A stretch of 64,000 nt of DNA from Pseudomonas knackmussii B13 (GTDB taxonomy: Bacteria > Pseudomonadota > Gammaproteobacteria > Pseudomonadales > Pseudomonadaceae): NCBI RefSeq assembly GCF_000689415.1, contig NZ_HG322950.1, positions 2,363,501 to 2,427,500 of the forward strand. The letters run 5' to 3'. A program made the position numbers and the translations under genes. Positions 42,775 to 51,313 of this stretch are shown in pieces; positions within the stretch are counted from its first letter, which is position 1; each line of letters opens with the position of its first letter. The notes below the pieces were generated by a model, which had not been told where the DNA came from, ran no database searches, and saw nothing but the letters and a program-made list of their open reading frames with translations.

Positions 42775-43401
42775 TCAGATGGCCAGCAGGCCGGCGGCGG
42801 TGCGCTGCATCGGCACGAAGCCGGGCAGGGCCTCGATGCGTGCCAGCCAGGCGCGCAGGTGCGGGTAGTCCTGCAGCGATACGTTGCCTTCCGGCGCGTG
42901 GGCGATATAGGTGTAGTTGGCGATGTCGGCGATGGTCGCGCTGTCGCCGGCGAGGAAGGGCGACTTCGCCAGCTCGCTTTCCATCACCTGGAACAGCGCA
43001 TGGGCGCGGGCGAGGACTTCCTCGGCGTTGAAGCGCGCGCCGAACACCGTGATCAGCCGCGCGGCGGCCGGGCCGAAGGCAAGCTGGCCGGCGGCCACTG
43101 ACAGCCAGCGCTGCACCCGGGCGGCGCCCAGCGGGTCTTCCGGCAGCCAGCGGCCGTTGCCGTATTTCTTCGCCAGGTAGACGAGGATGGCGTTCGAGTC
43201 ACTGACGACGGTGCCGTTGTCGTCGATCACCGGGACCTGGCCGAAGGTGTTCAGGGCGAGGAATTCGGGGTGCTTGTGCGCGCCCTTGGCGAGATCGACG
43301 AAGACCAGTTCGGTGGGTTGCTGCAGCAGCGCGAGCAGCAGCTCGACGCGGTGCGCGTGACCGGACAGCGGGTGGCGATACAGCTTGATGGCGTGCGACA
43401 T
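42775..43401 (-). CDS. Glutathione S-transferase family protein
   Basis: 208 residues from the ATG at 43401. The N-terminal thioredoxin-like domain (IKLYRHPLSGHAHRVELLLALL, then NTFGQVPVIDDNGTVVSDSNAILVYLAKKYG) and C-terminal helical domain (GDSATIADIANYTYIAHAPEG) are clear. The VPVIDD and DSNAI motifs bind glutathione. It leads a same-strand set with the PNPOx-FNR-ferredoxin fusion and the small downstream gene, with two LysR genes upstream on the same strand. Conjugation or reduction of an electrophile is the family role; the substrate is unknown. Confidence 0.9.
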   Translation of the reverse strand: MSHAIKLYRHPLSGHAHRVELLLALLQQPTELVFVDLAKGAHKHPEFLALNTFGQVPVIDDNGTVVSDSNAILVYLAKKYGNGRWLPEDPLGAARVQRWLSVAAGQLAFGPAAARLITVFGARFNAEEVLARAHALFQVMESELAKSPFLAGDSATIADIANYTYIAHAPEGNVSLQDYPHLRAWLARIEALPGFVPMQRTAAGLLAI

Positions 43402-43537
43402 GCGAGTGACTCCGTGGCAAGTGGGGGAAGGCAGCGCCGAGTCAGTGTCTCGCGCTGATGGGACCATGCTGCGCCCACCGGCGTTTTCGCAGAATCGCCA
43501 GGGCCGGCAATCCAGCGTTTCAGAAATCGCAAGAATG

Positions 43538-44440
43538 TCAGCCGCGCAGGGCTGGATGGGCGCGCAGGCGCGGCACCACGAAGTCGAGGAAGGTGCGCAC
43601 GCGGGCGGCGGCGCGGCGGCCCTCGCGGTAGATCAGCTGGGCGGGCAGGGCGGGGCCGGCGAAGTCTTGCAGCAGTGCTTCGAGCTGCCCGCTACGCAGT
43701 TCCTGATGCGCCTCGTGGCTGAGGCAGCGGGCCAGCCCCTGGCCCAGGGTCGCGGCGCGGATCGCCGCCTGGACCGTGCTGCAGGTCAGGCGAGGCGCGA
43801 GGCGCACTGAACGGGCCGCTTCCTGCTGGCGGAAGCGCCATTCGCTGCTGGCGTGGACGGCACTCACGGCGATGCACTGGTGCGCCTTGAGCGCGTCGAG
43901 CGTCGTCGGTCGCCCGTGGCGTGCCAGGTAGTCCGGGGCGGCGCAGACGACGGGCGTCACCTGGCCGACCGGCAGGGCGAAGCCGGAGGAGTCGGGCAGG
44001 TGGCCGATCACCAGGGCCACGTCGATGCCGTCCTCCAGCAGCCGCGGTGGTTCCTCGTGGACCTGCAGGCGCAGGCGCACCTCGGGGAAGGCGGCGAGGT
44101 AGTCGAGGGCTATGGGGGCGAAGACCTGATCGGCCATCAGCAGCGGCACCGAGACCGTCAGCTGCCCGGCCGGGTGCGCGTGCAGGCCGGCGGCCGAACT
44201 TTCCGCCTCGGCGAGCGCCAGGAGTATCTGCCGGCAGCTCGCGGCGAAAGCTTCCCCGCTGTCACTCAGGCTGACCCCGCGCGGGCCGCGCAGCAGCAAC
44301 TCGCAGCCCAGGCGTGTTTCCAGCGCGGCGACGACGCGCATCACCGTCGCCGTGGACAGCGCCAGCAGCCGCGCACCGGCGGCCAGGCTGCCAGCGCGCG
44401 CCACGGCATCGAACACCTGCATTTCGCGAAAGCGGTCCAA
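43538..44440 (-). CDS. LysR-family regulator 1
   Basis: 300 residues. The N-terminal winged HTH (MDRFREMQVFDAVARAGSLAAGARLLALSTATVMRVVAALETRLG) is followed by the periplasmic-binding-like effector domain. It follows LysR 2 by three bases and resembles it throughout (MDRF[RQ]EM start, DVA[LV]xIGHLP segment), so the two look like an old tandem duplication transcribed together. The GST gene begins 136 bp downstream and is a likely target, although LysR regulators usually act on divergent genes. Confidence 0.9.
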   Translation of the reverse strand: MDRFREMQVFDAVARAGSLAAGARLLALSTATVMRVVAALETRLGCELLLRGPRGVSLSDSGEAFAASCRQILLALAEAESSAAGLHAHPAGQLTVSVPLLMADQVFAPIALDYLAAFPEVRLRLQVHEEPPRLLEDGIDVALVIGHLPDSSGFALPVGQVTPVVCAAPDYLARHGRPTTLDALKAHQCIAVSAVHASSEWRFRQQEAARSVRLAPRLTCSTVQAAIRAATLGQGLARCLSHEAHQELRSGQLEALLQDFAGPALPAQLIYREGRRAAARVRTFLDFVVPRLRAHPALRG

Positions 44441-44443
44441 GGA

Positions 44444-45358
44444 CTACTCCCGCGCGGCCAGGCGTAGCGCCGGGTCGTTGCGCAGGCGCTCGGCGCAATA
44501 CTCGATGAAGGCGCGAACCTTGGCCGAGGCCCGCGCGCCGCCCGGCTGCAGCAGGTGGATGGGGAGCGGGGCGATGGAGAAGGCGTCGAGGACGATCTCC
44601 AGCTCACCGCGGGCGACGGCGTCGGCGACCTGGTAGGACAGCACGCGGGTGAAGCCCCAGCCCAGCTTCGCCGCATGGATGGCGGCGTTGTTCGAGGTGA
44701 CCACGAAGCGTGCCTGTGGACGCAGGGTGACGGCGCCGTCCGCTGTGACGAACTGCCAGTCGGTGAGCAGGGTGCTGGAGGCGGACATCACCACCGGCGC
44801 GTCGAGCAGGTCGGTGGGGGTGGCCGGGCGGCCGACCTTGTCGAGAAAGGCCGGGGCGGCGCAGATGACCGGGCGGATCTCGCCGACCTTCAGCGCGTTC
44901 ATCTCGCCCTCCGGCAAATGGCCGATGCGCACGGCGACGTCGACACCTTCGTCGATGAGGTTCACCAGGCGGTCCACCAGCAGCGCGTGCACCGACACCT
45001 CGGCATGGGCGGCGAGGAACTCGGCGATCAGCGGCACCATGTACAGCTCGCCGAACAGCACCGGCGCGGTCACCGTCAGGTTGCCACGCGGCCGTAGGGC
45101 ACTGCCGGCGGCCAGTTCCTCGGCTTCCTCCAGCTCCTGCAGGATGCGTCGGCAATCCTCGGCGTAGCGCCGGCCCGCTTCGGTCAGGCGCACGCTGCGG
45201 GTGCTGCGCGCCAGCAACAGGGTGCCCAGGCGCTCCTCCAGCGCGGCGATGGCGCGGGTCACGCTGGGCGGCGACAGGCCCAATTGCTTCGCCCCGCCGG
45301 CGAAGCTTTCCGCCTCGGCCACCGCCAGCAGCACCTTCATTTCCTGGAACCTGTCCAT
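44444..45358 (-). CDS. LysR-family regulator 2
   Basis: 304 residues. The HTH region is MDRFQEMKVLLAVAEAESFAGGAKQLGLSPPSVTRAIAALEERLG; the effector domain contains GNLTVTAPVLFGELYMVPLI and DVAVRIGHLPEGEMNALKVGEI. It precedes LysR 1 and is divergent from the phosphatase-autotransporter gene across 249 bp, so that gene is a possible target by the usual LysR arrangement. Confidence 0.9.
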   Translation of the reverse strand: MDRFQEMKVLLAVAEAESFAGGAKQLGLSPPSVTRAIAALEERLGTLLLARSTRSVRLTEAGRRYAEDCRRILQELEEAEELAAGSALRPRGNLTVTAPVLFGELYMVPLIAEFLAAHAEVSVHALLVDRLVNLIDEGVDVAVRIGHLPEGEMNALKVGEIRPVICAAPAFLDKVGRPATPTDLLDAPVVMSASSTLLTDWQFVTADGAVTLRPQARFVVTSNNAAIHAAKLGWGFTRVLSYQVADAVARGELEIVLDAFSIAPLPIHLLQPGGARASAKVRAFIEYCAERLRNDPALRLAARE

Positions 45359-45607
45359 GCCTCACCACTTCGCGCCGTGAACTCTTCGGGATGCCGGGGA
45401 ACATAGTTGGTCCTTGGCATCCCGCCAATCTCCGGCGGCGGGCGATTCGGCAAATCGCTCGTCATTTCTGACCGGCACGGACAGATAACGCACCCCGCGG
45501 ACAGAATGCGCAGCCATTTGGCTTTGCCGGCGTCCTGTCATATTCGATAGCGGATCGCCACCGAAAGTAGCCCGCTCAATCCGCATTTCCATCGACGAGG
45601 CTACACC

Positions 45608-47533
45608 GTGCTACATCGAGTTCTCTGCTGTTCGCTGTCCGTTCTCAGCCTGTCCATCGCTACCGCCCAGGCCACCGAGACCTACACCCTCGATACCCCG
45701 CGCCTGACCGGCATCGACAACTTCCGCGACGTGGCCGGCACTACCACCGCGTACACCACCCGCAACGACGGCACCATGCGTGCGGGCGTGTTCTACCGCT
45801 CCAACGCGCTGACCCCGTCGGCCGCCGACCTGGCCACGCTGAACACCCTGGGCATCAAGGAAGTCTTCGACCTGCGCACCGCCAGCGAGATCGCGTCTAC
45901 GCCCGACACCCTGCCCAGCGGGGCGAGCTACCAGAACATCGACATCATTGGCAGCGCCACCTCCGGAGCCGACATCACCAATATCTCCGTCACCAGCGCC
46001 GCCCAGGCGATCGAGATGATGGAACAGACCAACCGCTCCTTCGTCAGCGATGCCGGGATGCGCAGCCAGTTCGCCACGCTGTTCAACGAGCTGGCATCGG
46101 CCGACGGCGCGGCGCTGTTCCACTGCACCGCCGGCAAGGACCGCACCGGCTGGACCGCCGCCGTGCTGCTGAGTATCGCCGGGGTGGACAGCGCGACCAT
46201 CATGTCCGACTACCTGGCCACCAACGAATACACCGCCGCCCGCGTTGCCGCGACCCTGGCGCAGATGCCGCCGAGCATGGCGGCTATCTACGCGCCGCTG
46301 CTCGGCGTGCAGGCCAGCTACCTGCAGGCCGGCCTGGACCAGGTGGTTGCCGAGTACGGCAGCATGGACAACTACCTCAAGGAAGGCCTGGGCCTGTCCC
46401 AGGAAACCCTCTACGTGCTGCGCGGCAAGATGGTCTACTACAGCAGCCTGCCTGGCACCGCCGGCCTTTCCGGCAACGCCGCCGCCGGCGCGCAACTGTT
46501 GCTGCAACTGCAGAACAGCAGCCTCTCGGGCAACTACACGGCGTACAACTACTACCTGCAATCGGCCATCGACGCCGGCACCCTCGGCGGCGTGGAATCC
46601 ACCGTCGGTGGCCAGGTGCACGCCGACGCCGCCAGCTACCTGCTGCGCCAGGACGCGCTGATCGACCGCGCTGCCGCCCCCTATACCAGCGGCGCCGACC
46701 TGAAGACCGGCCAGCGCCGCCTGTGGACCACCACCCTGGCCGGCTACCAGGGCAACGACGGCTCGTCCCAGGCCGCAAGCAGCAACGAGCACACCCAGGG
46801 CACCATGATCGGCCTGACCCAGCGCTTCTCCGACCAGCCCACCCCCCCCGCCGGTTTCGGCTACAGCCGTGGCAGCGTGGGCGGGGCGGGTGGCGAGGTG
46901 GACACCGACCTGACCTTCCTCCGCGCGGGCGCGCGCTTCGCCCCGGATAGCCTGGAGCAGGGCCTGTTCGTCGACGCCGACCTCAGCGCCGGCTGGCTCG
47001 ACTACGACAGCAAGCGCGAACTGGGCGGCGGCCTCGGCACGGCCAAGGGCGACAGCCACGGCACACTTAGCGGCGGCAGCGCGTCGCTGGGCTATCGCAT
47101 CCCGGTGAAGGACGCGATCCTCGAACCGAGCCTGGGCGTGCGCATCAGCCACCTGGACCTGTCCGGCTTCCAGGAGAAGGGCAGCGAGCTGGCGCTGGAT
47201 GTCGACGGCATCGAGCAAACCCGCCGCAGCGCCATCGCCAACCTGAAGGTGAGCTTCATGCCGGTCGCACTGAGCGGCGGCTGGCAGCTGGTGCCGGGCA
47301 TCGACCTGGGCTATGACCACGCGCTGGGCGACTACAAGGTCAACAGCGACGGCCACCTGCTGGGCCTGGACGTAGCCCAGCGTGCGGCCTTCGACAACCG
47401 CGACCAGGTCAGCGCCGCGGTCAACGCCATGGCCAGCCTCGGCGACCTGAGCGTGGGTGCGGAAGTCGGCGCCCTCGGCGGCAGCGGCAGCCACGGCTAC
47501 AGCGGCAGCCTCAAGGCCAGCTACCAGTTCTGA
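45608..47533 (+). CDS. Tyrosine phosphatase fused to an autotransporter beta-barrel
   Basis: 641 residues from a GTG with GAGG eight bases upstream. A signal peptide ends near AQA (about residue 22). Residues about 30-280 form a DSP/PTP-like phosphatase (TGIDNFRDVAG start; catalytic loop FHCTAGKDRTGWTAA with Cys173 and Arg179). The last ~290 residues are an autotransporter barrel: repeated amphipathic strands, many Gly, and a C-terminal Phe (SLKASYQF). The phosphatase should therefore be secreted through or displayed at the outer membrane (type V secretion). The targets could be surface or host phosphoproteins or phospholipids; unknown. A double terminator follows. Confidence 0.88.
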   Translation: MLHRVLCCSLSVLSLSIATAQATETYTLDTPRLTGIDNFRDVAGTTTAYTTRNDGTMRAGVFYRSNALTPSAADLATLNTLGIKEVFDLRTASEIASTPDTLPSGASYQNIDIIGSATSGADITNISVTSAAQAIEMMEQTNRSFVSDAGMRSQFATLFNELASADGAALFHCTAGKDRTGWTAAVLLSIAGVDSATIMSDYLATNEYTAARVAATLAQMPPSMAAIYAPLLGVQASYLQAGLDQVVAEYGSMDNYLKEGLGLSQETLYVLRGKMVYYSSLPGTAGLSGNAAAGAQLLLQLQNSSLSGNYTAYNYYLQSAIDAGTLGGVESTVGGQVHADAASYLLRQDALIDRAAAPYTSGADLKTGQRRLWTTTLAGYQGNDGSSQAASSNEHTQGTMIGLTQRFSDQPTPPAGFGYSRGSVGGAGGEVDTDLTFLRAGARFAPDSLEQGLFVDADLSAGWLDYDSKRELGGGLGTAKGDSHGTLSGGSASLGYRIPVKDAILEPSLGVRISHLDLSGFQEKGSELALDVDGIEQTRRSAIANLKVSFMPVALSGGWQLVPGIDLGYDHALGDYKVNSDGHLLGLDVAQRAAFDNRDQVSAAVNAMASLGDLSVGAEVGALGGSGSHGYSGSLKASYQF

Positions 47534-47545
47534 TCGACCACGTCG

Positions 47546-47624
47546 CCCGATCCGCCGGCATCCCCACGGCGGATCGGGCGGGTTTCGGCAAGGGCGCGCT
47601 GCCTCACCGGCAGCGCGCCTTTGT
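47546..47624 (+). terminator. Two tandem hairpins after the phosphatase-autotransporter gene
   Basis: Stem 1 is CCCGATCCGCC / GGCGGATCGGG (47546-47556 and 47568-47578). Stem 2 is GGCGCGCTGCC / GGCAGCGCGCC (47593-47603 and 47609-47619), followed by TTTGTC. Stem 2 is the better intrinsic terminator. Confidence 0.75.
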
Positions 47625-47632
47625 CGTTTGGG

Positions 47633-48613
47633 CTACGCGCGGCCCTTGCGCAGGTCCGCCGGGCTGACCCCGTAGGCGCTCTGGAAGTACTGGCAGAAGC
47701 GCCCCAGGTTGCTGAAACCCAGGCCCAGCGAGATATCGCGGATGGACTGCGGCGAGTCCTCCAGCAGCGCGGCGTGCGCCCGCTCCAGGCGCACCTGGCG
47801 CTGGTAGGCGACGATGGAGCTGCCCATGAAGCGGCGGAAACCCTCCTGCAACGCGCGCAGGCTGACATTGGTCAGTTCGGCCAGCTCGGTGCCGCTGATG
47901 AGCGCCTCGGGATGCGCCTGGATGTACTCCACGGCCCGCCGCACATGGCGCGGCGCGATCATCGGGCCCGGTCGCCGGAGGGCCTCGCTGTAGTTGTGCG
48001 GCCAGTTCTCCAGCACGGCGTCGACCAGCATCTCCTGCAGACGCGCGGGCATCAGCGCGCTGGATTTGATCAGCAGGTCGAACTCCGAGCCGGTGGCCAT
48101 GCCGATGAGCGCCTTGATGCCCTGGAAGGCTTCCACCTTGAGGTCGACCACGGGCTGGAAGCGCATCTTGTGCACCACCGGCTTGCCCAGCAGCGTCGAG
48201 AGCCGCCGGGCGAAGAGGGCGCGGCGCACCGATATCCCGTGCTGCGCGTGGCCATCGACGAAGCTCGCCGAGCGCACCGAGGATTTCTCGATCGCCAGGC
48301 CAACCGTCGGCACCCCGACGGTCTCGCTCGCCTGGTTGAAGACGATCTTGCCGGCGGTGGGGAAGACGAAAGTGATCTCGTCGTCCTGGTCGGGCATGGC
48401 GGTGGTGAAGTCGCCGCGAAAGCTCAGGCGGCGGAAGCTCAGGCCGTCGTGGCGGCCGTAGACCCCGGCGATGGCGACCTTGCGCTCCGGACGCGGCAAC
48501 CCCGAATAGAGGGGGCCGAACATCCGTGTGAAGAGGGCACCGAACTCGTCAGCGTCCATGTCTTCGGAGCGGATCAGGAATGGCGTGCGCGAAGAGCCCG
48601 AGTCCAGCTTCAT
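47633..48613 (-). CDS. AraC-family regulator
   Basis: 326 residues. The C-terminal double HTH reads ISGTELAELTNVSLRALQEGFRRFMG and IRDISLGLGFSNLGRFCQYFQSAYGVSPADLRKGRA. The N-terminal ~200 residues are of the AraC-binding-like type found in regulators of aromatic or alcohol catabolism. It is convergent with the phosphatase-autotransporter gene and divergent from a second AraC gene across about 200 bp; no metabolic gene is next to it. Confidence 0.88.
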   Translation of the reverse strand: MKLDSGSSRTPFLIRSEDMDADEFGALFTRMFGPLYSGLPRPERKVAIAGVYGRHDGLSFRRLSFRGDFTTAMPDQDDEITFVFPTAGKIVFNQASETVGVPTVGLAIEKSSVRSASFVDGHAQHGISVRRALFARRLSTLLGKPVVHKMRFQPVVDLKVEAFQGIKALIGMATGSEFDLLIKSSALMPARLQEMLVDAVLENWPHNYSEALRRPGPMIAPRHVRRAVEYIQAHPEALISGTELAELTNVSLRALQEGFRRFMGSSIVAYQRQVRLERAHAALLEDSPQSIRDISLGLGFSNLGRFCQYFQSAYGVSPADLRKGRA

Positions 48614-48812
48614 GTCCAGTCTTCCATCCGGCGCGGTGGCGGCCTGCCCAGGGCGTTGCGAGCAGATTGTGGGCGCGCAATCTAGCAGCCGTGGATGACA
48701 GCACTATGATGCAACGGCTGGATGAAAGGTCGTGGCCGCGGGCGCGCGGCGCTTGCACGCGGCTCGGGCCGGTTGATAGCCTTCCCGGCCAGGAAAACCG
48801 CCAGGTCTGGGT

Positions 48813-49694
48813 ATGTCGGTCAGGGTTGTAGAAGCACAAGAAGTCGATCAGCAGCGCATTGCGATTCCCGGTTGGGAACAGCAGTACACGCAGATGTCCG
48901 CGGGGCGTTTCGCCGGACGGATCCTGCATGCCGAGGTCGAGGGCATCGAGCTCTTCGAGGAGCAGATGAACCTGCGCGTGGAGCAGGAGTTCCACGCGCC
49001 GCCCGGGGCCCTGGTGTTCAGCTTCGACATGTCCGACAACACCCTCTACCTGCTCGACGGCGAGACCCGCAACGCCTGGGTCACCCCGGAGAACTACCGC
49101 GAGGTGGCGGTGGTGATCAAGCAAGCAGGGCAGTGGGGCCAGGCGCTCGACTCCTTCGCCGACCTGGTGCTCACGCCGCTGCGCTCCGACCACTGCAGCC
49201 AGGTCGCGACCTCGCTCAGCAACCTGCTCACCGGCGCCCACGGCGAGCAGCAGGCCATGGATGCGCCCGGCATCGCGCAAGGCATCGTGTCCAACTGCTT
49301 CTCCCTGCTCTGCGAAGCGCCGCCCAGCGACGCCCAGCGTTCGCGCTCCATCGTCCAGGCCAAGCGCGTGGTGCAGCGAGTCAAGGAGGTGGTGAACGAT
49401 TGTCCCGAGGAAAACCTTGGCATGACCGAGCTGGCCGCAAAAGCCGGCGTCTCGCCGCGCAGCCTGCAGCAATCCTTCCTGCGCTACGCGGGCATCCCGC
49501 CCATCGTCTGGCTGCGCAACCGCCGCCTGAACGCCGCCCGCCGCGACCTGCTCAACGCCGCCGAGACCGGCATGAGCGTGGCCGATGTGGCGATGAAGTG
49601 GTCGTTCTGGCACCTGGGGCGGTTCTCCCAGTCGTACTACGCGCTGTTCGGCGAGTACCCGAAGGCGACCATCAAGCAGGGCGGTCGGTCCTGA
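48813..49694 (+). CDS. AraC-family regulator (EutR-like N domain)
   Basis: 293 residues. The C-terminal HTH pair is LGMTELAAKAGVSPRSLQQSFLRYAGIPPIVWLRNRRLNAARRDLL and MSVADVAMKWSFWHLGRFSQSYYALFGEYPKATIK. The N-terminal part (QYTQMSAGRFAGRILHAEVEGIELFEEQMNLRVEQ) resembles EutR-like ligand domains. It is divergent from the other AraC gene. No obvious operon follows; the downstream DNA holds REP sequences and an IS110 element, which may have separated it from its former targets. Confidence 0.87.
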   Translation: MSVRVVEAQEVDQQRIAIPGWEQQYTQMSAGRFAGRILHAEVEGIELFEEQMNLRVEQEFHAPPGALVFSFDMSDNTLYLLDGETRNAWVTPENYREVAVVIKQAGQWGQALDSFADLVLTPLRSDHCSQVATSLSNLLTGAHGEQQAMDAPGIAQGIVSNCFSLLCEAPPSDAQRSRSIVQAKRVVQRVKEVVNDCPEENLGMTELAAKAGVSPRSLQQSFLRYAGIPPIVWLRNRRLNAARRDLLNAAETGMSVADVAMKWSFWHLGRFSQSYYALFGEYPKATIKQGGRS

Positions 49695-49721
49695 GGCCCC
49701 ACGCCTAACCTCGATGCCCCG

Positions 49722-49813
49722 GTAGGAGCGGATCTCATCCGCGAACGGCATGGCACGGCGTTTCCTTGTAGGAGCGGCCCATGGCCGCGATCGCGCGCAT
49801 GGCGCGCTCCTAC
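49722..49813. repeat. REP-type repeats, left of the IS110 element
   Basis: One unit at 49722-49747 (gtaggagcggatctcatccg) and a longer one at 49768-49813 (gtaggagcggcccatggccg ... ctcctac). About 75 bp including the second unit recur nearly unchanged at 51178-51253. Confidence 0.8.
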
Positions 49814-49930
49814 AGGGGCATTGGCGCGGGGATTTTCGCGGACAAGGTCCGCTTGTATGGCGTTAGGGTAGGAACCTGTCGGGGTGTGGAGGGACAAGAT
49901 CCGCTTCTGCAAGCCAGACGGTAGGAGACT

Positions 49931-50068
49931 TCCCCCACCCACCCGCTCACGACAAGCGCCGATAAGGAATCCATCGGATTGAGTAGCCGCTCAAACCGAC
50001 AATACCGGCAAGCCTGCGCCAATGTGAGCTCCCGACAGGTTGGACCATCTTCACTGTCGGAGAACCCC
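49931..50068 (+). ncRNA. Possible bridge-RNA region of the IS110 element
   Basis: In IS110-group elements (as opposed to IS1111) the 5' non-coding end encodes a bridge RNA that pairs with target and donor DNA. This stretch is palindrome-rich: CCGAT...ATCGG with a nine-base loop near 49962-49980, and CCGACAG...CTGTCGG at about 50033-50061, just before the ribosome-binding site. I could not match its loops to the target by eye. Confidence 0.45.
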
Positions 50069-51019
50069 ATGACAAGCCAAGTTCCGGTTATCGGTATCGA
50101 TGTCGCCAAGGAGTCGCTGAGCCTCTGCGATACACGCTCGGGCGAGGTATTCGAACTGGCCAATGACGTCCGCACTATCAAGGCCTGGCTGAAAACCCTT
50201 CCTCCCTGCTGCGCCATCGCGATCGAAGCGACCAGCACCTATCACATGGATGTTGCGACCCTGGCGCATGCGCGGGGACATCGGATCTACGTCATCAATG
50301 GCTTTCGCCTGAGCAACTACCGCAAGGGGATTGGTGGGCGAAACAAGGATGATCGCAGCGATGCCCTGCTGCTGGCCCGTTACCTGACCCACGAACAAGC
50401 GCAACTGGAGCCTTGGCAGCCGCCGAGCAAGGCCTACTGCCGCCTGCAGACACTGCTGCATCGGCGTGCTGCACTGGTCCGTAGCGCCATCTCGTTGCGC
50501 CAGAGCTTTTCCCAGGATCGCTCCTTGGCCAAGGCGCTAAAGCCTGTTCTCAAGCAAATGGCCACACTGGAGTCACGCCTGGAGAAAGAGATTCAACAGG
50601 CGCTGCGAGAGGCTGGCCTAATGGAGCAAAGCAAGCGCTGCCAGGCCATCGAAGGGATCGGACCGCTGACGGCAGCGGCCCTGAACCTGGCATTTCTGCG
50701 GGGACGTTTTCGCAATAGCGATGCCTTCATCGCCTTTATCGGATTGGATGTGCGGCTCAAGGAGTCCGGCCGCTATAGCGGCCGACGAAAGCTGACCAAG
50801 CAAGGGGACCCTGAAATCCGTCGGCTGCTCCACAACGCGGCCATGGCGGCAGCGCGCACGCAGCGCTGGCAGGCCCTTTACCAAAGCTACCTGGCGCGCG
50901 GCCTGAAGAAGATCGAGGCCCTGACTATCCTCGCCCGCAAATTAGCCCGAATTGCCTTTGCCCTGATGCAATCCCAGACCAGCTACCAGCCTCCAAAGCA
51001 GGAGCCGTCATTGACATAG
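50069..51019 (+). CDS. IS110-family transposase (DEDD recombinase)
   Basis: 316 residues from the ATG at 50069 (GGAGAACCCC before it). The N-terminal RuvC-like DEDD domain shows VIGIDVAKESLSLCD, AIEATSTYH and NKDDRSDALLLARYL. The C-terminal Tnp domain has CQAIEGIGPLTAAALNLAF and the GDPEIRRLLHNAAMAAAR segment; the catalytic Ser of the Tnp domain is not certain by eye. It works with a bridge RNA in characterised relatives (IS621). No frameshift is seen. Confidence 0.92.
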   Translation: MTSQVPVIGIDVAKESLSLCDTRSGEVFELANDVRTIKAWLKTLPPCCAIAIEATSTYHMDVATLAHARGHRIYVINGFRLSNYRKGIGGRNKDDRSDALLLARYLTHEQAQLEPWQPPSKAYCRLQTLLHRRAALVRSAISLRQSFSQDRSLAKALKPVLKQMATLESRLEKEIQQALREAGLMEQSKRCQAIEGIGPLTAAALNLAFLRGRFRNSDAFIAFIGLDVRLKESGRYSGRRKLTKQGDPEIRRLLHNAAMAAARTQRWQALYQSYLARGLKKIEALTILARKLARIAFALMQSQTSYQPPKQEPSLT

Positions 51020-51152
51020 AATCTCCTACAGGATGACGCCGAACCCTCAGTGCATGCCGAACAGCCCCCTCTCCCTTCAGGGAGAGGGTTGGGGAGGGGG
51101 AACGGGGTCCCCTCGCAACGCCACTACATCCCAGAAGCACCATCTGCCCTTC

Positions 51153-51244
51153 GTAGGAGCGAGCTTGCTCGCGAACCGCACGGCACGGTGTTTCCTTGTA
51201 GGAGCGGCCCATGGCCGCGATCGCGCGCATGGCGCGGCTCCTAC
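51153..51244. repeat. REP-type repeats, right of the IS110 element
   Basis: One unit at 51153-51175 (gtaggagcgagcttgctcgc) and one at 51198-51244, the latter nearly identical to 49768-49813. Confidence 0.8.
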
Positions 51245-51262
51245 AGGGGTATCGGCGCGCGG

Positions 51263-51288
51263 AAAAAAAAGCCCCCATGAAGGGGGCT
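51263..51288 (-). terminator. Rho-independent terminator of the polyamine genes
   Basis: Stem AGCCCCC / GGGGGCT with a short loop; the minus-strand transcript ends in eight U (51263-51270). Confidence 0.9.
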
Positions 51289-51313
51289 GAAGTAGTGCTA
51301 CCGCATTCAGTGC

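Larger units (their letters stand above)
49929..51024 (+). mobile_element. IS110-family insertion sequence
   Basis: A CT dinucleotide at 49929-49930 (gtaggagaCT) and another at 51023-51024 (aatCTcctac) mark the probable ends. Removing the element restores gtaggaga-CT-cctacagg, a palindromic REP-like target. Long terminal inverted repeats are absent, as expected. The element is about 1.1 kb with one gene, a ~138-base 5' non-coding end and almost no 3' non-coding end. Confidence 0.75.

Noticed and set aside
45611..47494. A 627-codon minus-strand frame opposite the phosphatase-autotransporter
   Set aside because: Antisense low-complexity shadow without start context; the plus strand has a signal peptide and catalytic motif.
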